DNA of 64,000 nt from Streptomyces sp. NBC_01288 (GTDB taxonomy: Bacteria > Actinomycetota > Actinomycetes > Streptomycetales > Streptomycetaceae): NCBI RefSeq assembly GCF_035982055.1, contig NZ_CP108427.1:8927001-8991000 (forward strand). The letters are read 5' to 3'. Below, piece after piece: positions 15,311 to 24,952 of the stretch; within the stretch, counting starts at the first letter, position 1; each line of letters starts with the position of its first letter. Under the pieces are notes generated by a model. The model saw only the letters and a list, made by a program, of their open reading frames with translations, had not been told where the DNA came from and did no database searches. A program made the translations under genes and the position numbers.

Positions 15311-16951
15311 TCAGTGCGTGGGTACGTCCACGACCACGACCTCGTCAATGCTGCGTTGGATCTCCTCCGGGTGGGAGGCGACGGCGCGGGCCCAGTAGTA
15401 GATGCCGAGGGAGAACGCAGCGATGAGCAGGATGTCCCACCACAGCGGGATGTGGCCCTGGCCGCCGAAACCGCCCTGCCAGGAGATCACGCCCATGCCG
15501 ATCAGGTAGACCGGAAGCCACTGGGCGGCCTTGAAGTCCAGCCGGGGCGCGTTGGGCAACTCCATGTACTTGGCGTACAGGGCGTAGCCGCCGAGCAGGA
15601 CGTAGCCGAGGATGATCGCCACACCGAGCCGCCAGAGGATGCCCCAAGTCGCCCAGTAGATGATGAGGTTGGCGACCACGAAGGAGAGCGGGGAGATCAC
15701 CTTGCCGCCGGGGAGACGGTAGGGGCGGTCGTGGTCCGGCAGCTTCTCGGTGAAGACGCCGTACGCCAGCGGTGCGCCCGCGTACATCAGGACGCTGGCC
15801 GAGGTGATGAAGCCGACCAGCTGCTGCCAGCTAGGGAAGGGCAGGAAGCAGATGACACCGGTCGCGAAGGAGAGGATCAGGCCGAACCACGGCACGCCCC
15901 GGGCGTCCGTCTTCTCGAACGCCTTCGGCGCGTAGCCGTTGCGGGAGAGGCCGTAGGAGACGCGGGAGGTGGCGGTGGTGTAGATCAAGCCGGTGCCCGC
16001 GGGGGAGATCACGGCGTCGAGATAGAGCACGACACTCAGCCAGCCCAGGCCGACCAGAGTGGCCAGGCCCGCCCAGGGGCCGTCGAAGCCGGTGAAGTGG
16101 AGCTTGGCCCAGCCGTGCGAGAACGTGCTGTGCGGCAGCGCGGCGATGAATACGACCTGGAGCAGGACGTAGATCGTCGCGCCGATCGCGACCGAGCCGA
16201 GGGTCGCGCGGGGCAGGTCGCGCCTGGGGTTGCGGCTCTCGCCCGCGAGCTGGATCGCCTGCTCGAAGCCGAGGAGGGCGAAGATGATGCCGCTGGTGCT
16301 GATCGCGCTCAACACGCCCTTGGCGCCGAAGGGGGCGAAACTCTCCGAAGTGAAGTTGCCCGGATGGAAGTTGCCCACCGCGACGATGAAGATCGTGGCC
16401 AGCGGGACGGCGATCTTCCACCAGGTGGCCGCGCTGTTCGTATGCGCGAGGACCTTCACCCCCAGGAAGTTGACCGCGACGAACACAGCCATCAGGACGA
16501 TCGCGACGATGAGGCCGCTGGTCGTCAGCGTGCTGTCCTTCGCGTGCAGATAGCCCTTTGCGAACTCCCAGTGCCCGGCGTAGCCGATCATTGCCTCGAC
16601 CTCGATCGGGGCCACGGTCGCCGCCTGCAGCCAGGCGAACCAGCCGAACGACATGCCTGCCAGGCCGCCGAAGGCGTAGTGGGGATAGCGTGCCGTGCCG
16701 CCCGCCACCGGGAACATGCCGCCGAGTTCGGCGTGCACGAGTGCCAGCAGCACGATCGCGACCGCACCGATCACCCAGGAGATGATCGCCGCGGGGCCCG
16801 CCACCATGACGGCGTTCTTGGCGCCGTACAACCACCCGGAGCCGATGATCGAGCCCACCGACGCCCACATCAGCCCGATCAGGCCGACGTCCCGCCGCAA
16901 GCCGCTCGGATCCCTGGTGGCCTCCGGGACGAGTTTGTCAACACTCACCAT
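15311..16951 (-). CDS. APC-family amino-acid permease
   Basis: The 546-residue membrane protein has about 12 helices. It has the APC entry motif VGSIIGSGWLYGAKNA in helix 1, an AELGGMFPVAGGTARYP loop and FALLGFEQAIQLAGESRNP in helix 6. These are features of LeuT-fold amino-acid/polyamine/organocation permeases. I chose ATG 16951 because GAGAGG lies about nine bases ahead; an ATG at 16981 is in frame but lacks a ribosome site. It is an uptake system or antiporter for an amino acid or amine of unknown identity. It forms a single-gene unit. Confidence 0.88.
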   Translation of the reverse strand: MVSVDKLVPEATRDPSGLRRDVGLIGLMWASVGSIIGSGWLYGAKNAVMVAGPAAIISWVIGAVAIVLLALVHAELGGMFPVAGGTARYPHYAFGGLAGMSFGWFAWLQAATVAPIEVEAMIGYAGHWEFAKGYLHAKDSTLTTSGLIVAIVLMAVFVAVNFLGVKVLAHTNSAATWWKIAVPLATIFIVAVGNFHPGNFTSESFAPFGAKGVLSAISTSGIIFALLGFEQAIQLAGESRNPRRDLPRATLGSVAIGATIYVLLQVVFIAALPHSTFSHGWAKLHFTGFDGPWAGLATLVGLGWLSVVLYLDAVISPAGTGLIYTTATSRVSYGLSRNGYAPKAFEKTDARGVPWFGLILSFATGVICFLPFPSWQQLVGFITSASVLMYAGAPLAYGVFTEKLPDHDRPYRLPGGKVISPLSFVVANLIIYWATWGILWRLGVAIILGYVLLGGYALYAKYMELPNAPRLDFKAAQWLPVYLIGMGVISWQGGFGGQGHIPLWWDILLIAAFSLGIYYWARAVASHPEEIQRSIDEVVVVDVPTH

Positions 16952-17097
16952 GTCAAGGGGCCTCTCGAAGTCAGCACGCATGCTTAACGGGCAAGAGGCC
17001 TCAGGCTAGGAATGAATGAATATTTACAGAAGTCTGTTGCCTGAAATTTGACTTCGCTGCGGGTCCTTCTTTTCTCCACTCACAGATTTTGGACAGC

Positions 17098-17517
17098 TCA
17101 GTGGGCGCTGCGCCCCAAGCCCGGGATCTCGATCGCCGGGCACCGGTCCATCACCATTTCCAGGCCCGCTGCCCGGGTCCGCTCGTAGGCGGCCTCGTCG
17201 ATCACGCCGAGCTGGAACCAGACGGCCTTCGCGCCCTTGGTGACCGCCTCGTCGGCGACCGCGCCCGCGAGGTCGCTGTTGACGAACACGTCCACGACGT
17301 CCACCTCGAAGGGGATGTCGGCGAGGGAGGCGTAGCCCTTCTCGCCGTGCACCGTCTCCGCCTTGGGATGGACGGGTACGACACGCTTGCCGAAGCGCTG
17401 GAGGACCTGTGCGACGCCGTAGGCCGCCCGGGACCGGTTCGAGGACAGGCCCACGACGGCCCAGGTGTCACCGGACTCGGTGAGGATCTTGCGGATCGTT
17501 GATGGGTCGCCGTACAT
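17098..17517 (-). CDS. CoA-binding-domain protein (YccU type)
   Basis: The 139-residue single Rossmann domain belongs to the CoA_binding_2 family: WAVVGLSSNRSRAAYGVAQVL at the nucleotide loop, VVPVHPKAETVHGEKGYASL, then VDVFVNSD and AKAVWFQLGV. It resembles the CoA-binding part of succinyl-CoA synthetases and acetyl-CoA ligases but lacks their other domains. The start has a strong GAGGAGG site. The cellular role of these stand-alone domains is unknown. Confidence 0.85.
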   Translation of the reverse strand: MYGDPSTIRKILTESGDTWAVVGLSSNRSRAAYGVAQVLQRFGKRVVPVHPKAETVHGEKGYASLADIPFEVDVVDVFVNSDLAGAVADEAVTKGAKAVWFQLGVIDEAAYERTRAAGLEMVMDRCPAIEIPGLGRSAH

Positions 17518-17599
17518 GCTCGGCCTCCTCGGAATCGTGCGCGCCCGCTGCTGCCTGCGACAACAGCGGGCGGAGCACCCTGATTCCTCAGTCCATTCC

Positions 17600-19474
17600 T
17601 CAGTCCGCGACGACGGACGTGTTGAGACCCTTGTCGTAGTGGTTGTGGGCGATCTTGATGCCCGAGCTGCCGTGGAACACGAACAGCGGGGAGGTGTACG
17701 GCGGTTGGTCCGCCGGGACCAGGCGGCGGACCGTGTTGTCGGTGAAGGTGAAGCCGCCGACGCTCTTGGCGTTGACGACCGTCACGTCGCTGATGTCGAA
17801 GGAGTTGTGCTCGACCTTGATGTTGTGGTGCACCGGGTGCGCCGGGTCGACGACCTGGTTGGTCGGCTCGACGAAGATCACCGGGCCGGTGGGGCGGGTG
17901 AAGGAGTTGTCGCGGATCGTGAGGTCGGCGACCGGGCCCGACTCGTACCACTGATAGGCGTCGGCGGAGACGTAGATGCTGGCCATGGACATCGCGTCGA
18001 AGCTGTTGCCGGCGATCAGGACCGGCTTGCGGGTGGTGACCAGGATGCCGCGCGTCGGCACGTTACGGAACGTGTTGCCGGTGATGACGACCGACGGGGT
18101 GGCCGTGATGTTCTCGACGACCGTGCCGCCGATCTCGACCCCGGCGGGGACCGGCCGGTCGAAGGTGACGTTCATCGTGGTGAGGGACTTGGTGTGGTCC
18201 ATGCCGCTCGGGCCGTCCACCGCCGTGACCTTCGCGTGCGGGTCTGCCACCGGGGTCATCGTGCGCTGCGTCGTGAACTCGACCTCGTCACCCGGGGCGA
18301 ACTGCGGGAACCCGGCGGTCTGCGGGTGCTCGTAGGCGAGGGTGAGGGTGTTCGGGCCGGGCTGTCCGACGACCTCCAGGTAGGTGCCGTGGATGTTGAT
18401 CGGGTCGTCGTGCGGGCCGTCGAAGAGGCTCCGGGTGATGGAGACCTTGCCCTTGACGCCGGACATCTGGACGAAGTCCGCGAACGAGGCCGTCGACCGG
18501 CCGGACTTCGGATCGGGGGCGAAGTTCACCTTGTCGATGGAGATGTTCTCGCTGAACTGGCCGACCACACCGAAGGATTGGAGGTAGTAGGCGTTCATCG
18601 AGCGCATCGTGACGTTCTTGGACTGCCAGATGAAGGCGCCCGGTTCGGTCCGCTCGATCAGGCGCATCTGGTAGACGAGCCCGGCGTCCGTCGGCTGCGT
18701 CGCGGTGCTGTAGTCGATCCGGATCCGGCGGTCGCCGAGATCGGTGACCTTGGAGACGTCGTTGAAGAGCGGGTTGTCGCCGCGCCAGGTCCGTTGCGCC
18801 TCGGGGTCGTGGATCTGGGTGTACTGGAGTCCGTCCGTGCCCGACCAGTACGGCTGTCCGGTGGCCGGGCTCTTCTCGCCGAGCCAGGTGATGTGCGTGC
18901 CGTTCACCTGGTACGGGCTGCCGGCCGGGATCTTCAGGACGCGGTAGGCGTGGGCGTCGGTGCCGGCGGTGACACCGGCGGTGGCCACGGTCGCGTCGAT
19001 GACCTCGGGGGCCGCGTAGTCGAACGAGAAGTTCTGGAACGTCACATTGGTCGAGCGGATCGACGCGAACGCCGTCTGCAACCCGTGGTAGACGAGCTTC
19101 GCCCCGCCGCCGTCGACGGTGACGTCGTGCATGTCCTCGATGAGGAGCCCGATCTTCTTGTCCCGGTAACGCTGGTCCGCGCCAACGGTGTTGGAGACGT
19201 ACAGCTCACGCGTCTCGGCCCGCTCGGGGTAGAGCTGGTAGGTCCCCTTCGAGAACTCGATCCTGACCGCCCGCCCGTGATCGACGCTCTTGGCGTGCCG
19301 CAGCGCCGCGACGACGGCGGGCGTGGAGTCCGTCCGGCCGGTGGGGTCGGCCCCGAACGCGTTCACGTCGACCACCGCCACCGGCGTCGTTCTCTGCGCC
19401 GCGGCGACAGGACCGCCGCCGCCCACGAGCAGCGCGAGCGCCACCCCGACAAACACGAACCGAGACCGAGACAT
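17600..19474 (-). CDS. Secreted GH110-type alpha-1,3-galactosidase (beta-helix)
   Basis: The 624-residue protein has a signal peptide (FVFVGVALALLVGGGGPVAA) and a right-handed parallel beta-helix. It opens with VNAFGADPTGRTDSTPAV and has repeated NVTFQNF-like coils. The stretch SLFDGPHDDPINIHGTY carries the paired Asp and INIHGT core that I associate with glycoside hydrolase family 110, inverting exo-alpha-1,3-galactosidases first described in streptomycetes. It would act outside the cell, removing terminal alpha-galactose. ATG 19474 has GGAGGGG ahead of it. A LacI regulator and a second secreted glycosidase follow, forming a small glycan-use locus. The family call rests on remembered motifs. 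Confidence 0.72.
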   Translation of the reverse strand: MSRSRFVFVGVALALLVGGGGPVAAAQRTTPVAVVDVNAFGADPTGRTDSTPAVVAALRHAKSVDHGRAVRIEFSKGTYQLYPERAETRELYVSNTVGADQRYRDKKIGLLIEDMHDVTVDGGGAKLVYHGLQTAFASIRSTNVTFQNFSFDYAAPEVIDATVATAGVTAGTDAHAYRVLKIPAGSPYQVNGTHITWLGEKSPATGQPYWSGTDGLQYTQIHDPEAQRTWRGDNPLFNDVSKVTDLGDRRIRIDYSTATQPTDAGLVYQMRLIERTEPGAFIWQSKNVTMRSMNAYYLQSFGVVGQFSENISIDKVNFAPDPKSGRSTASFADFVQMSGVKGKVSITRSLFDGPHDDPINIHGTYLEVVGQPGPNTLTLAYEHPQTAGFPQFAPGDEVEFTTQRTMTPVADPHAKVTAVDGPSGMDHTKSLTTMNVTFDRPVPAGVEIGGTVVENITATPSVVITGNTFRNVPTRGILVTTRKPVLIAGNSFDAMSMASIYVSADAYQWYESGPVADLTIRDNSFTRPTGPVIFVEPTNQVVDPAHPVHHNIKVEHNSFDISDVTVVNAKSVGGFTFTDNTVRRLVPADQPPYTSPLFVFHGSSGIKIAHNHYDKGLNTSVVAD

Positions 19475-19587
19475 AGCCCCTCCGGAGCATTCATGATGCA
19501 CGGCCATGAGCCGCGAAACACCCGATGAATATGCGGAGTTGCCGCCGATTTCCCGGTCGGATCCCCGACTGGAGTGTCCTTAGATCC

Positions 19588-19599
19588 GACCTCTAGGTC
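19588..19599. promoter_or_regulatory. Palindrome upstream of the GH110 gene
   Basis: GACCT-CT-AGGTC is a perfect short dyad. Read on the minus strand it overlaps a TTGACC -35-like element 110-120 bases before the GH110 start. It is a candidate operator for the adjacent LacI protein or another regulator. Confidence 0.35.
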
Positions 19600-19659
19600 A
19601 ATGGTCCGGACGAGCCGGGGGGACTCGGTTCACGCCCGCCGCCTCACGCCTCCGCAGCC

Positions 19660-20655
19660 TCACGCCTTCGGCGCCCCCGTGCTCGCGCGGATCACCAGCT
19701 CCGGGTCGAAGAGGAGTTCACCGACGGGGACGTCACGGTTGCCGACCAGGGCGAGGACGCTGCGGCCCGCCTCCGAGGCCAGCCGGTCGGCCGGCTGGCG
19801 GACCGTGGTGAGCGGCGGGTCGACGAAGTCCATGATCATGGAGCCGTCGTAGCCGACCACCGACACATCACCCGGCACGTCGTACCCCTGCCGGCGCGCC
19901 CCGCGGATAGCGCCCAGCGCCATGTAGTCGCTGGCCGCGACGATCGCCGTGGCACCCCGCCCGAGCAGCGAGATCGCGGCGGACTGACCGCCCTCGACGG
20001 TGTACGACTGCCGGACCACCCACTGCTCCGCGTCCTCGACACCGCGCCTGGCGAGCGAGGTGACGAAGCCGCTGACGCGCCGGTCGGCGGGGCGGTTGCC
20101 GAGCGGGCCCGACGCCATGCCGATACGGCGGTGGCCGAGCCGGTACAGATGGTCCACGGCGAGTTCGGCGGCGAGCAGGTCGTCCGTGGAGAAGACCGGC
20201 GCCTCGCTCACGCCCTCGAACCGGCCGTTGATCCCGACGAACGGGATCCTGCGGGACCGCAGCAGTTCGTACGCCGAAGGGTCCGCGCCCTCAAGGGTGT
20301 TGCTGGCCGAGAGGAACACGACGGCGGCCACGCCCCGGTCGGCGAGCGAGGTCACGAAGTCCAACTCCTGCACTCCGCCCGGGAAGCACGGGCACAGGAC
20401 CGTCTTCAGACCGTGCGGGGCGAGCACCGACTCGATGCGCTCGGCGACATCCGCGAAGAACGGATTGGAGACCAACTCGGTGACCACCGCGACCAGTTGA
20501 CCCCGGGTCTGCCGCTCGTACCCCAGGTCGGCCATCGCCTGCTCGACCGCCTCGCGGGTCTTGCGGGACACGCCCTGGCGCCGGTTGATGACCCGGCTGA
20601 CCGTGGCCTCGCTCACCTGCGCCCGGTCCGCGACCTCGGTGATACCGACCTTCAT
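19660..20655 (-). CDS. LacI-family sugar-responsive regulator
   Basis: The 331-residue protein has an N-terminal LacI helix-turn-helix (GITEVADRAQVSEATVSRVI) and hinge helix, then a periplasmic-binding-like sensor domain (FFADVAERIESVLAPHGL, GINGRFEGVSE, VVGYDGSMIMDFVDPPLTT). ATG 20655 has GGAGGGAAG upstream; a longer open frame adds a non-conserved leader. It lies between a GH110-type enzyme and a divergent secreted glycosidase, so it probably represses both until a released sugar binds. The inducer is not predictable from sequence. Confidence 0.9.
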   Translation of the reverse strand: MKVGITEVADRAQVSEATVSRVINRRQGVSRKTREAVEQAMADLGYERQTRGQLVAVVTELVSNPFFADVAERIESVLAPHGLKTVLCPCFPGGVQELDFVTSLADRGVAAVVFLSASNTLEGADPSAYELLRSRRIPFVGINGRFEGVSEAPVFSTDDLLAAELAVDHLYRLGHRRIGMASGPLGNRPADRRVSGFVTSLARRGVEDAEQWVVRQSYTVEGGQSAAISLLGRGATAIVAASDYMALGAIRGARRQGYDVPGDVSVVGYDGSMIMDFVDPPLTTVRQPADRLASEAGRSVLALVGNRDVPVGELLFDPELVIRASTGAPKA

Positions 20656-20686
20656 CCGCTTCCCTCCACCCCGACTTGCAACGGAT

Positions 20687-20705
20687 GGACGAAAACTTTC
20701 AGTCC
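20687..20705. promoter_or_regulatory. 19-bp pseudo-palindrome, LacI operator candidate
   Basis: GGACGAAAACTTTCAGTCC matches itself at seven of nine paired positions around a central C. It lies 32 bases upstream of the lacI-type start, in the region shared with the divergent glycosidase gene. Confidence 0.55.
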
Positions 20706-20718
20706 AACCTCCCACGCA

Positions 20719-20740
20719 ACATAGCAGCGAGACTGCATGT
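20719..20740. promoter_or_regulatory. Second inverted repeat in the divergent glycosidase promoter
   Basis: ACAT(A)GCAG pairs with CTGCATGT across a short spacer, with one bulged base. It is a possible second regulator site. Confidence 0.35.
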
Positions 20741-20846
20741 CTTCCATGTTTCTTGCGCATGACCATTGAATCGCCACTTCCGCCCCTGCTAGCTTTCCGG
20801 CCACCACGCGGCCCCATCCCGCAGTGACCGAAGACCGGGAGACCCG

Positions 20847-22805
20847 ATGAAGCCCTCAAGGCTCATGCTGCTCACCGCTGTTGCCCTGCTCGCCCCGATG
20901 GCTCCCGCTCTGTCGGCCACCGCGTCCGCCGCACCCCGCCCGCAACTCACCATCCCGGACCCCGGGTTCGAGAACGGCGGCACGGGTTGGACCTTCACCT
21001 CGGGGGCCGGTGTCGGCACCGGCAACAGGCACGGCGGCGAACGCTTCCTCTACCTCGATGCCGGAGCCGGCAAGAGCGCCCAGCTCACCATCGTCGCGCC
21101 CAGGAACGGGAGTTACGACTTCTCCGCGTGGATCGGCAGCGCCGGTACCGGCGGCACGTACACGATCCGGCGCAACGGCGAGACTGTCCAGACGATCACC
21201 CTGCCGCAGCACCCCGGGTACGCCCGGTACACCATCAGCGACGTCGCGTTGAGGACCGGCGACCGGCTCCAGATCGAATTCGGCTCCGGCAGTTCCTGGG
21301 TCAACGCCGACGACCTGATGATCTCACCCGCCGCGCCCGCCGACCCGAGGGTCACCTCGTCCGACCCCGAGGTCGTCGCGATGTTCGACTGGGCGCAGAA
21401 GAAGGCCAACAGCTGGGTCCAACTCCCCGGCACCGTGGGCCCGGTCAACGTCGACGAGTACCAGACCGGCGGCACCGGCAGCGCGACGTACGAGCCCACC
21501 TACTGGGCCGGGTACGCCAACCGCAGCGCCTACTACTCCCGCGACATGACCCACCAGCTCGCCGGCGCCCACCTCATCGGGCTCGACGCCGAGAACGAGA
21601 CGATGCTCCGCTCGTACGCGGCGTCGGCCACCGCCGAGCACAAGTACTTCCCGGTGTGGTCCCTCAACTTCGACGCCAAGACGTACCTCAGCATCGATTA
21701 CAAGAGCCCGGACAATTTCGTCCGCGAGGTCCCGGCGACCTTCGAACTCGTCGAGAAGGCGGCCCAGGCCTACCTCTGGACCGGCGACCGCAGATACGTC
21801 GACGACCCGGTGCTGTGGGACTTCTACCGGCACGCCACCGAGCAGTTCATCGACCTGCACAACTCCGCCAAGGACAACGGCAAGGTGAAGGTCGCCGAGG
21901 GTACGGGCCAGGGCATCTTCCAGGGCGCCGCCAGCTACAACGAACAGGACGGCGACGGTCTCGCCGAGGCCGGGGACGGCATCGCCTCCGAGTACCAGGC
22001 GTACCTGGCGATGGCGATCCTCGCGCGTGGCAAGGGCGACACCGCGCTGGCCAAGACGTACGACAAGCGCGCCGCCGACCTGAAGACGTACTTCAACGAC
22101 GACTGGAGCGGCACCGGCAGCGGCGCCGACATGGTCCGCGCGTACACCACCTCCGGCACCCCGGTCACCGGCTGGGGCAAGGAGAACAGCGTCTTCATGC
22201 CGATGAAGCAGATCATCGACCCCGGCCCGCGCAACGACGCCTACCTCGACTACATCCAGGCACAGGAACTGGGCCCGGACGGCTCGCCCAACATCGAGTC
22301 CACGACCTACCTGCCCGACATGTTCTTCAAGAACAACCGCCCGGACACCGCCTGGCAGTGGATGCAGAAGATCTACGGCGAGCGGGAGACCCAGCACATC
22401 AACTCCAGCCAGGGCCCCAACGGCGACTACCCCGAGGTGTCGTTCACCCTGGTCAGTCAGACCGTTCAGGGCCTGATGGGCATCACGCCGGACGCGCCGG
22501 GCCACAAGGTGACCACCCAGTCGCAGCTGCCGACCGGCATGAAGTGGCTCCAGGCGGCGGACGTCCCCATCGGCTCGGGTACGGTCACCGTCCGCCACGA
22601 CGGCGCGACCAAGACCACCCTGACGAACAACTCCCGCAAGGGCTCCTACAGTTGGGAGGCCCGCTTCCCCGGCGTCCACAAGAAGATCAAGGTCAACGGC
22701 GTCCAGCAGCACGTGCGCACCAAGGTGGTCAACGGCGTGACCTACACGTACGCGACGCCGACGGTACGGGCCGGGGCGACGGCGGTGGTGCAGGTGACCG
22801 GCTGA
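20847..22805 (+). CDS. Secreted putative glycoside hydrolase, carbohydrate-binding plus helical-barrel domains
   Basis: The 652-residue protein starts with a signal peptide (LMLLTAVALLAPMAPALSAT, cleavage near SASA). An N-terminal beta-sandwich (about residues 35-165: IPDPGFENGGTGWTF, WVNADDL) looks like a carbohydrate-binding module. The large middle part (about 175-560) is helical and looks like an (alpha/alpha)6 six-hairpin glycosidase, with acidic stretches such as YNEQDGDGLAEAGDG. A short beta domain ends it (GSGTVTVRHDG, YTYATPTVRAG). I could not assign a GH family. The LacI regulator and GH110-type gene support an extracellular sugar-releasing role. Confidence 0.62.
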   Translation: MKPSRLMLLTAVALLAPMAPALSATASAAPRPQLTIPDPGFENGGTGWTFTSGAGVGTGNRHGGERFLYLDAGAGKSAQLTIVAPRNGSYDFSAWIGSAGTGGTYTIRRNGETVQTITLPQHPGYARYTISDVALRTGDRLQIEFGSGSSWVNADDLMISPAAPADPRVTSSDPEVVAMFDWAQKKANSWVQLPGTVGPVNVDEYQTGGTGSATYEPTYWAGYANRSAYYSRDMTHQLAGAHLIGLDAENETMLRSYAASATAEHKYFPVWSLNFDAKTYLSIDYKSPDNFVREVPATFELVEKAAQAYLWTGDRRYVDDPVLWDFYRHATEQFIDLHNSAKDNGKVKVAEGTGQGIFQGAASYNEQDGDGLAEAGDGIASEYQAYLAMAILARGKGDTALAKTYDKRAADLKTYFNDDWSGTGSGADMVRAYTTSGTPVTGWGKENSVFMPMKQIIDPGPRNDAYLDYIQAQELGPDGSPNIESTTYLPDMFFKNNRPDTAWQWMQKIYGERETQHINSSQGPNGDYPEVSFTLVSQTVQGLMGITPDAPGHKVTTQSQLPTGMKWLQAADVPIGSGTVTVRHDGATKTTLTNNSRKGSYSWEARFPGVHKKIKVNGVQQHVRTKVVNGVTYTYATPTVRAGATAVVQVTG

Positions 22806-22818
22806 CGCGAACACCGGC

Positions 22819-24867
22819 TCACCGAGGGCTCCGCAGCGCGACGGCGAGGTCGTCGAGGTGCTGCGCGACCGGCCCCAGGGTGAGCAGGCCGCTGCCCGCC
22901 CCGGCCAACTCGGCTACGGCGGGCATCAGTTCGGCGTGAGCGCGCTCCATCGTGCCCCGGTCGCCCACGGCGAGTGCCGCGCGGCCGGCCAGGCACCACA
23001 GGGCCTCGAAGAGGAGGTCGCGGGGCGGGTCCGGGAGCGAACTCAGCGCCGCCCGGGCTTCGTTGGGGAGGTCACGGGCCAGTAGTACCAGTGGGCGCGC
23101 CCATGGTTCGTACGGTCCCCAGTCGATGTGTTCGTCGGCCTGGGCGGGCTGTCCGTTCCGCATGCGCAGGCTCAGCAGGGCCAGCGGCAGCAGCCCGCGT
23201 TCCAGCCCGGGCATACCGGCTCCGTCCAGCCGAAGTGCCGCGTCCTGGTAGGCGGTTGTTGCTTGGGCGGGCCGGGGGTTGCCGGTCGCGGATAGCCGTA
23301 GAACTCGGTACCACTGGGTGAACACGCCCACCAGCGGCAGTTCATGACGCTCCGCCAGCCGGTCCGCTGCCGTCGCGTGTTCGTCGGCTCCGGTGAAGTC
23401 CGCGAGGGCGCTGCGGGACTGGATTCGGATGAGATGGCCGAGCACCTCGTAGGTGACCATGCCGTGCCGGGCCGACAGGGCGACCAACTCGGTGCCGATC
23501 GTGTCCCGTTGAGGGGCCAGGCCCGCACGGTGGAAGGTCTGCATGAACGTGCCGTTGAGGGCGAAGGCGAGCAGCGCGGGGTCGTTCAACCGGCGGGCGA
23601 TGTCCTCCGCCTGGCAGGCGGCCTGTGGCCCGCGTGCGGAGCGGGTGCCGCGAGACTCCAGCGCGATCGTGGCCAACAGGCGGGCCCGCGCGGCGAGATG
23701 GGCGTCCGGCGGGAGCGCGGCCAGGGTGCGCTCGGCGGCGGCCATCGTGTCCGCCGCCTGCTGTGGGTCGTCGACCCGGGTCCAGATCGCGGGGACGTCG
23801 TAGGCACCGATCACGCGGGCCGTGAGTTCCGGGTCGCCCAGTTCCTGGGCGGCCGTGATGGCGGCGAGGCGGTGCCGACGGGCCGCTTCCAGGCCGCCGC
23901 CTCCGGTCACCGCGAGGTTGCGGAGCAGGCCGACTGTCGATTCCAGGCGGGCACGGGCGCCGGATGCGACGGTTCGGTCGTAGGCGGCGGTTGCTTCGGC
24001 CCATACGCGACCGGCTGGACCGCCCGGATCTGACACGAGGTCGAGGTGCGAGACGTGGGTGGGTGACGGCGGATGGTCGTGGTGCGGGCCGGGGTCCAGG
24101 TGCGCCGCATGGTCCAGGATGTCCGCCTCCAGGCGGCGCAGGGTCGGGCCCGGGTCCGCTCCGAGTTGGTCTACGAGGAGGGTGCGCGCCCGGCGTAGTA
24201 CCGCGAGCGCGTCGCCCTGGCGGCCGGTGCGGTAGAGGGCCAGGGACAGCAGGCGCCAGGCGTCCTCGCGCCAGGGGTGTTCGGCGAGGTGGGCGTCCAG
24301 GTCGGGGATCGCCTCCGCGGCCTGGCCCAGGGCGAGTCGGGTCTCGGCGCGGCGTTCGACGGCGTGCAGGCGGAGTTCGGTGAGGCGGGAGCGTTCCGCG
24401 CGGGCCCAGGTCTCGTCGGCGAAGTCGGCGTAGGCCGGGCCTCGCCACCAACTCAGCGCCTCCTCAAGGCGGTTGAGCGCGTGCGGGGCAGGCAGGTTCG
24501 CGGCGGCCGTCACCGTCCGTTCGAAGCGCCAGGCGTCCACGGCCTCCGGCTCGGCGCGCAGGGCGTATCCCGGGCCCTCGGTGACCAGCAGCCGGGCCGG
24601 AGTTCGCGGTGGGCGCTCCGGTTCCAGGGCCCGGCGCAGTGCGGCGACGAAGGTGCGGATCGCACCCACCGCGTCGGCGGGTGGTTCCACCTGGCCCGCT
24701 TGGTCCGCCCACAGGTCCTCGACCAGACGGCCCACCGGTACGACCCGACGCCGGGCGACCAGCAGTCGGGCCAGCACGGCCCGGTGTCGGGGGCCCTTCA
24801 GGGCGATCGTGTCCCCGGTGCCGTCCCAGGCCGCGACCGGCCCCAGCACCCCGAACGCGACCTCCAT
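22819..24867 (-). CDS. SARP/AfsR-type transcriptional regulator with TPR-like C-terminus
   Basis: The 682-residue protein opens with an OmpR-like winged helix (FGVLGPVAAW, then LKGPRHRAVLARLLVARRRVVPVGRLVEDLW). A bacterial transcriptional activation domain follows (about residues 95-245, with WWRGPAYADF and ALYRTGRQGDALAVLRRARTLL). The rest is helical and TPR-like, with no P-loop NB-ARC ATPase such as AfsR has. Such proteins often activate secondary-metabolite genes. ATG 24867 matches the usual start of the wing domain. It is divergent from an alpha/beta hydrolase, a possible target; no biosynthetic cluster lies next to it. Confidence 0.82.
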   Translation of the reverse strand: MEVAFGVLGPVAAWDGTGDTIALKGPRHRAVLARLLVARRRVVPVGRLVEDLWADQAGQVEPPADAVGAIRTFVAALRRALEPERPPRTPARLLVTEGPGYALRAEPEAVDAWRFERTVTAAANLPAPHALNRLEEALSWWRGPAYADFADETWARAERSRLTELRLHAVERRAETRLALGQAAEAIPDLDAHLAEHPWREDAWRLLSLALYRTGRQGDALAVLRRARTLLVDQLGADPGPTLRRLEADILDHAAHLDPGPHHDHPPSPTHVSHLDLVSDPGGPAGRVWAEATAAYDRTVASGARARLESTVGLLRNLAVTGGGGLEAARRHRLAAITAAQELGDPELTARVIGAYDVPAIWTRVDDPQQAADTMAAAERTLAALPPDAHLAARARLLATIALESRGTRSARGPQAACQAEDIARRLNDPALLAFALNGTFMQTFHRAGLAPQRDTIGTELVALSARHGMVTYEVLGHLIRIQSRSALADFTGADEHATAADRLAERHELPLVGVFTQWYRVLRLSATGNPRPAQATTAYQDAALRLDGAGMPGLERGLLPLALLSLRMRNGQPAQADEHIDWGPYEPWARPLVLLARDLPNEARAALSSLPDPPRDLLFEALWCLAGRAALAVGDRGTMERAHAELMPAVAELAGAGSGLLTLGPVAQHLDDLAVALRSPR

Positions 24868-24952
24868 CGCCGACCACCCTTTCCGAGGCATCGCCCCAGG
24901 TCACCGTAGCGCGCTCATTCGTTGCTCATCGGCGCGCGGCAGGCTCGGCGGC

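Noticed and set aside
17465..19528. A 687-codon plus-strand open frame opposite the GH110-type gene
   Set aside because: It is a Val/Asp/Gly-rich shadow; the minus strand has a signal peptide, ribosome site and beta-helix repeats.
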